Positions 7,245 to 9,392 of a stretch of 9,392 bases of DNA are shown in pieces. Each line of letters starts with the position of its first letter. The stretch's first letter is position 1. The stretch lies in the NCBI GenBank assembly GCA_002336035.1, contig DDED01000064.1, positions 1 through 9,392 on the forward strand, given 5' to 3'. The notes beneath the pieces were generated by a model. That model saw only the letters and a program-made list of their open reading frames with translations, did no database searches and was not told the DNA's origin. This DNA is from Cellvibrionales bacterium UBA1963 (lineage in GTDB: Bacteria; Pseudomonadota; Gammaproteobacteria; Pseudomonadales; UBA7434). The position numbers were made by a program, and so were the translations under genes.

Positions 7245-7269
7245 ACCAAAAACCCCGTATAATTACTGT

Positions 7270-7286
7270 TGCAAGAACCAAACCAA
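7270..7286 (-). promoter_or_regulatory. Candidate sigma-54 promoter of flhA
   Basis: On the minus strand TTGGTTTGGTTCTTGCA has the invariant GG and GC exactly 12 bases apart, as in TTGGCACGNNNNTTGCA, and a full TTGCA at -12. The -24 half is imperfect (TGGTTT instead of TGGCAC). Transcription would start near 7259, giving a leader of about 68 bases before flhA. It lies in the 143-base flhB-flhA gap, which is long for a gap inside an operon. Confidence 0.6.
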
Positions 7287-7334
7287 GTCTTGATACAGAC
7301 TGCGCTTCATATTGTTTTTAAACCATTTTGTGAA

Positions 7335-8504
7335 CTAAGACACAAGATTGCCAGCAGCATTAAATTGCAGTTCTTCGGGAATCTCTAGCTGCTGATTTAA
7401 CTGGCTGTTGCGAATGGGACCCGGCGAGGGTCGATACGTTGGCCGCTGACGCAATTGATAGATATAAGCCAACACTTGGGCAACAGCGAGATAGAGCTTG
7501 GCAGGAATCACTTGATCGATCTCCGTGCTATAAAAAATTGCTCGCGTTAATGGTGGAGATTGCATAATAGGCACCTTATGGGCAGAGGCAACTTCCCTAA
7601 TTTTAATTGCAATTTGATCTGCGCCTTTGGCAACAACGATAGGCGCAGACAAGCCCTCAGCGTCATATTTCAACGCGACAGAAAAATGTTCTGGGTTTGT
7701 GATAATTACATCGGCATCCGGAATAGCCGACATCATTCTCGTTTGAGCTAATTCTCGTTGCAGTTGACGAATACGACTCTTAACTTCTGGCTTTCCTTCC
7801 GAATCTTTGAACTCGTCCTTGACTTGTTGACGCGTCATTTTTAACTTTTGGGCATTATCAAAAATTTGAAAAGGCACGTCTATGAGTGCTATTAAAATAG
7901 TAGCGGCACTCATGCCAATAGCGGACCAAATAATTATCCAACTCGCATGACTTATTGCCGGCCGAATGGATTGCTGACCGATAGACAGTAAGTCGCCTTT
8001 CATTTGGTATAAAATCACACTCGCTACCAAAGCAACTAATAAGAATTTAGCAGTTGCCTTTAATAATTCAACCAAAGATTTTAGAGAAAACATTCGCTTG
8101 AGCCCTGAAATAGGATTAAGACGGCTCAATTTTGGCTGAATCGGCTTTGGTGAGAAAATCCAACCGCCTAAGCCTATAGCGCCTAGCGCGCCTGCAAGCA
8201 TTAGCAAGACTAAAATAGTACCCACTACTGACAGCAATGCTTCTATAGACAAGGATAAATGAGATATCATTCTGTTAGGATCCATCGCTGACACACGATC
8301 AAAAGTAAAATTTGTCGTCATGACCGATTGAATTTTCGCGCTCAGATCAGAGCCAAAGATCAATAAGCAAAAACCACCCGTCATTAACAATAAGGTAGTC
8401 CCCAATTCACGTGATCGAGCAACCTGACCTTCGTCTTTCGCTTTTTCAAGCCGTTTAAACGTGGCGTCTTCGGTTTTCTCTTGGCCGTTCTCTTCTTCTG
8501 CCAT
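7335..8504 (-). CDS. flhB: FlhB, flagellar export switch protein
   Basis: FlhB sits in the flagellar export gate and switches secretion from rod/hook to filament substrates. The 389-residue product is of normal length. It opens with a hydrophilic N-terminus (EEENGQEKTEDATFKRLEKAKDEGQVARSREL), then four membrane segments near 36-55, 86-112, 147-168 and 187-212, with the conserved SRLNPISGLKRMFS loop (127-140). The cytoplasmic domain carries the self-cleavage site as N270-P271-E272-H273, where the common form is NPTH; the N-P bond itself is kept. The C-terminus is a proline- and polar-rich tail. The ATG at 8504 has TGGAT just upstream as a modest ribosome binding site. It is the first gene of the minus-strand run; fliR, often just upstream of flhB, is not adjacent. 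A sigma-54 element lies 60-80 bases upstream. Confidence 0.97.
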   Translation of the reverse strand: MAEEENGQEKTEDATFKRLEKAKDEGQVARSRELGTTLLLMTGGFCLLIFGSDLSAKIQSVMTTNFTFDRVSAMDPNRMISHLSLSIEALLSVVGTILVLLMLAGALGAIGLGGWIFSPKPIQPKLSRLNPISGLKRMFSLKSLVELLKATAKFLLVALVASVILYQMKGDLLSIGQQSIRPAISHASWIIIWSAIGMSAATILIALIDVPFQIFDNAQKLKMTRQQVKDEFKDSEGKPEVKSRIRQLQRELAQTRMMSAIPDADVIITNPEHFSVALKYDAEGLSAPIVVAKGADQIAIKIREVASAHKVPIMQSPPLTRAIFYSTEIDQVIPAKLYLAVAQVLAYIYQLRQRPTYRPSPGPIRNSQLNQQLEIPEELQFNAAGNLVS

Positions 8505-8514
8505 TAATATCCAC

Positions 8515-8530
8515 TGACGGTTTTACGTCA
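8515..8530. repeat. Inverted repeat in the flhB leader
   Basis: TGACG and CGTCA flank the six-base spacer GTTTTA. The 16 bases fall between the predicted sigma-54 start (near 8554) and the flhB ATG, the same relative place as the FleQ-box-like site of flhA. It could be an operator or activator site, but it does not match the FleQ consensus well. Confidence 0.4.
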
Positions 8531-8564
8531 CCTTTTACCTAAAAAGACTGTAAAACTAATATTC

Positions 8565-8581
8565 TGCAATAAAGAGGCCAA
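8565..8581 (-). promoter_or_regulatory. Sigma-54 promoter of flhB
   Basis: On the minus strand TTGGCCTCTTTATTGCA matches TTGGC at -24 and TTGCA at -12, with the invariant GG and GC exactly 12 bases apart. Transcription would begin near 8554, about 50 bases before the flhB ATG. This fits RpoN-dependent control of export genes in polar flagellates, usually with a FleQ/FlrA-type activator. Confidence 0.75.
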
Positions 8582-8626
8582 CCTTAAACCAATACATGCC
8601 GATAACCGTGGAAAAATAGCTGAAAA

Positions 8627-8656
8627 GTGATGGTTACCGTTATTTAAAACCATCAC
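8627..8656. repeat. Nine-base inverted repeat upstream of the flhB promoter
   Basis: GTGATGGTT (8627-8635) and AACCATCAC (8648-8656) are perfect complements around a 12-base spacer. The element lies about 70-100 bases upstream of the predicted flhB start, where enhancer-binding proteins commonly act on sigma-54 promoters. A terminator is unlikely because it lies between divergent genes. Confidence 0.6.
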
Positions 8657-8679
8657 ATGCCCTCTTTAGGTTTAAAATG

Positions 8680-8717
8680 ACTTTACTAACTGCATCACGA
8701 CTAAGCATCAGTAAAGT
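8680..8717. repeat. Eight-base inverted repeat upstream of the sulfotransferase gene
   Basis: ACTTTACT (8680-8687) and AGTAAAGT (8710-8717) are perfect complements 22 bases apart, and GCATCA occurs twice in or at the edge of the spacer (8692-8697, 8705-8710). The right arm abuts TATACT (8718-8723), a possible -10 box for the plus-strand gene, although no good -35 is present. An operator is possible. Confidence 0.4.
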
Positions 8718-8751
8718 TATACTAATAAACGCTAGCAAAAAAGGTATACCT

Positions 8752-9392
8752 ATGTATTTTGATTTTGACTACTATTATAAAGTCTTGAAACATGTCTGGG
8801 GACTAAAGGACTGGCCTCTTCGTCGCAAGACCTTATTTAAATTATTAATCTTAGTTCCTCTTGAAAGTAGCTTTCATGCTGTTTTTTTTCTATTAGATTA
8901 TGTGTTTTTCCCACGTCTCTGGCTGCAGAAAATAATCCAGCCTATTTTCATTATTGGTCATGCTCGCAGCGGTACAACCATGATGCATCGATTAATGTCC
9001 GCAGATGGTGATAAATTTAATGACTTTTTATATTGGGAAATGTTCTTCCCGTCTTTAACTGAAAAAAAAGTTATTCGGATGCTTGGCTGGGTTGATCAGC
9101 ATATTTTTGGTGGCCCTATTAAACGTAGGCTGGTAAAACTGGACGATGATATGTTTGGGCCTTTTAGGCATATGCATTACATGAGCTTTTGGAACGCGGA
9201 AGAGGATCAGTTTTCGATGCGGGCTGCCTTTGTCACACAGCAGTGGTCAACGGACATACCGTTAATGGACGTCATCGATATGTTTCATGTCGACAGCATG
9301 CCTAAAAAGAAAGTTCGATGGATGCGCCACTATAAAGAGATCATTAAGCGCCAGTTGCTACTAAACGGCGGACAAGCCATTCATTTAAGTAA
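8752..9392 (+). CDS. Sulfotransferase-family protein, C-terminus beyond the window
   Basis: This gene is open to the right edge (213 codons visible). It opens with ATG behind AAAGG, seven bases upstream. The key motif is PIFIIGHARSGTTMMHRLM (64-82), the 5'-phosphosulfate-binding loop of the sulfotransferase superfamily (GxxRSGTT form) that holds the donor PAPS. The N-terminal 60 residues, with aromatic and hydrophobic stretches ending in FFLLDYVFFPRLW, are usual in the bacterial Sulfotransfer_3-like group. The product probably transfers sulfate to a hydroxyl or amine of an unknown acceptor; the acceptor cannot be told from this part. The 3'-phosphate-binding residues and the C-terminus are partly or wholly missing. 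It is transcribed away from the flagellar genes and has no evident functional link to them. Confidence 0.85.
   Translation, partial: MYFDFDYYYKVLKHVWGLKDWPLRRKTLFKLLILVPLESSFHAVFFLLDYVFFPRLWLQKIIQPIFIIGHARSGTTMMHRLMSADGDKFNDFLYWEMFFPSLTEKKVIRMLGWVDQHIFGGPIKRRLVKLDDDMFGPFRHMHYMSFWNAEEDQFSMRAAFVTQQWSTDIPLMDVIDMFHVDSMPKKKVRWMRHYKEIIKRQLLLNGGQAIHLS

Noticed and set aside
7240..7263. Plus-strand TTGACA and TATAAT in the flhB-flhA gap
   Set aside because: Both hexamers are perfect but only 12 bases apart, too short for sigma-70, and transcription would run antisense into flhB.

Overview
The window is most likely from a gammaproteobacterium with a polar flagellum. This rests on the flhB-flhA-flhF-flhG(fleN) order, on a MotC/MotD stator pair of the Pseudomonas type, and on candidate sigma-54 promoters in front of flhB and flhA. 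Base composition is moderately AT-rich. The genus cannot be told from the sequence.

Layout, read along the minus strand from right to left. An AT-rich divergent intergenic region (8505-8751) separates a plus-strand sulfotransferase-family gene, cut by the right edge, from the flagellar run. flhB (8504-7335) and flhA (7191-5095) encode the two large export-gate components. Each is preceded by a -24/-12 element with correct spacing. flhF (5056-3824) and flhG (3760-2909) follow and encode the polar-placement GTPase and the flagellar-number ATPase. After a 276-base gap come an unrecognised 189-residue gene (2632-2063), motC (2057-1308) and motD (1273-314). A 301-base gap then leads to what looks like the first four codons of a ParA-like chemotaxis gene (12-1).

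The genes cover three steps of flagellar life: export of subunits through the basal body (FlhB, FlhA), choice of site and number of flagella (FlhF, FlhG), and torque generation (MotC, MotD). The ParA-like start suggests that a chemotaxis-array positioning module follows beyond the window.

The main departures from the Pseudomonas arrangement are three. The fliA-cheY-cheZ-cheA-cheB block normally found between fleN and motC is absent, and a single orphan gene sits there instead. FlhF keeps its P-loop but has lost recognisable versions of the other SRP-GTPase motifs. Many genes start with GTG or TTG. I see no mobile element, CRISPR array, tRNA or rRNA, and no clearly new multi-gene system. The most unusual items are the orphan gene and the degenerate FlhF.
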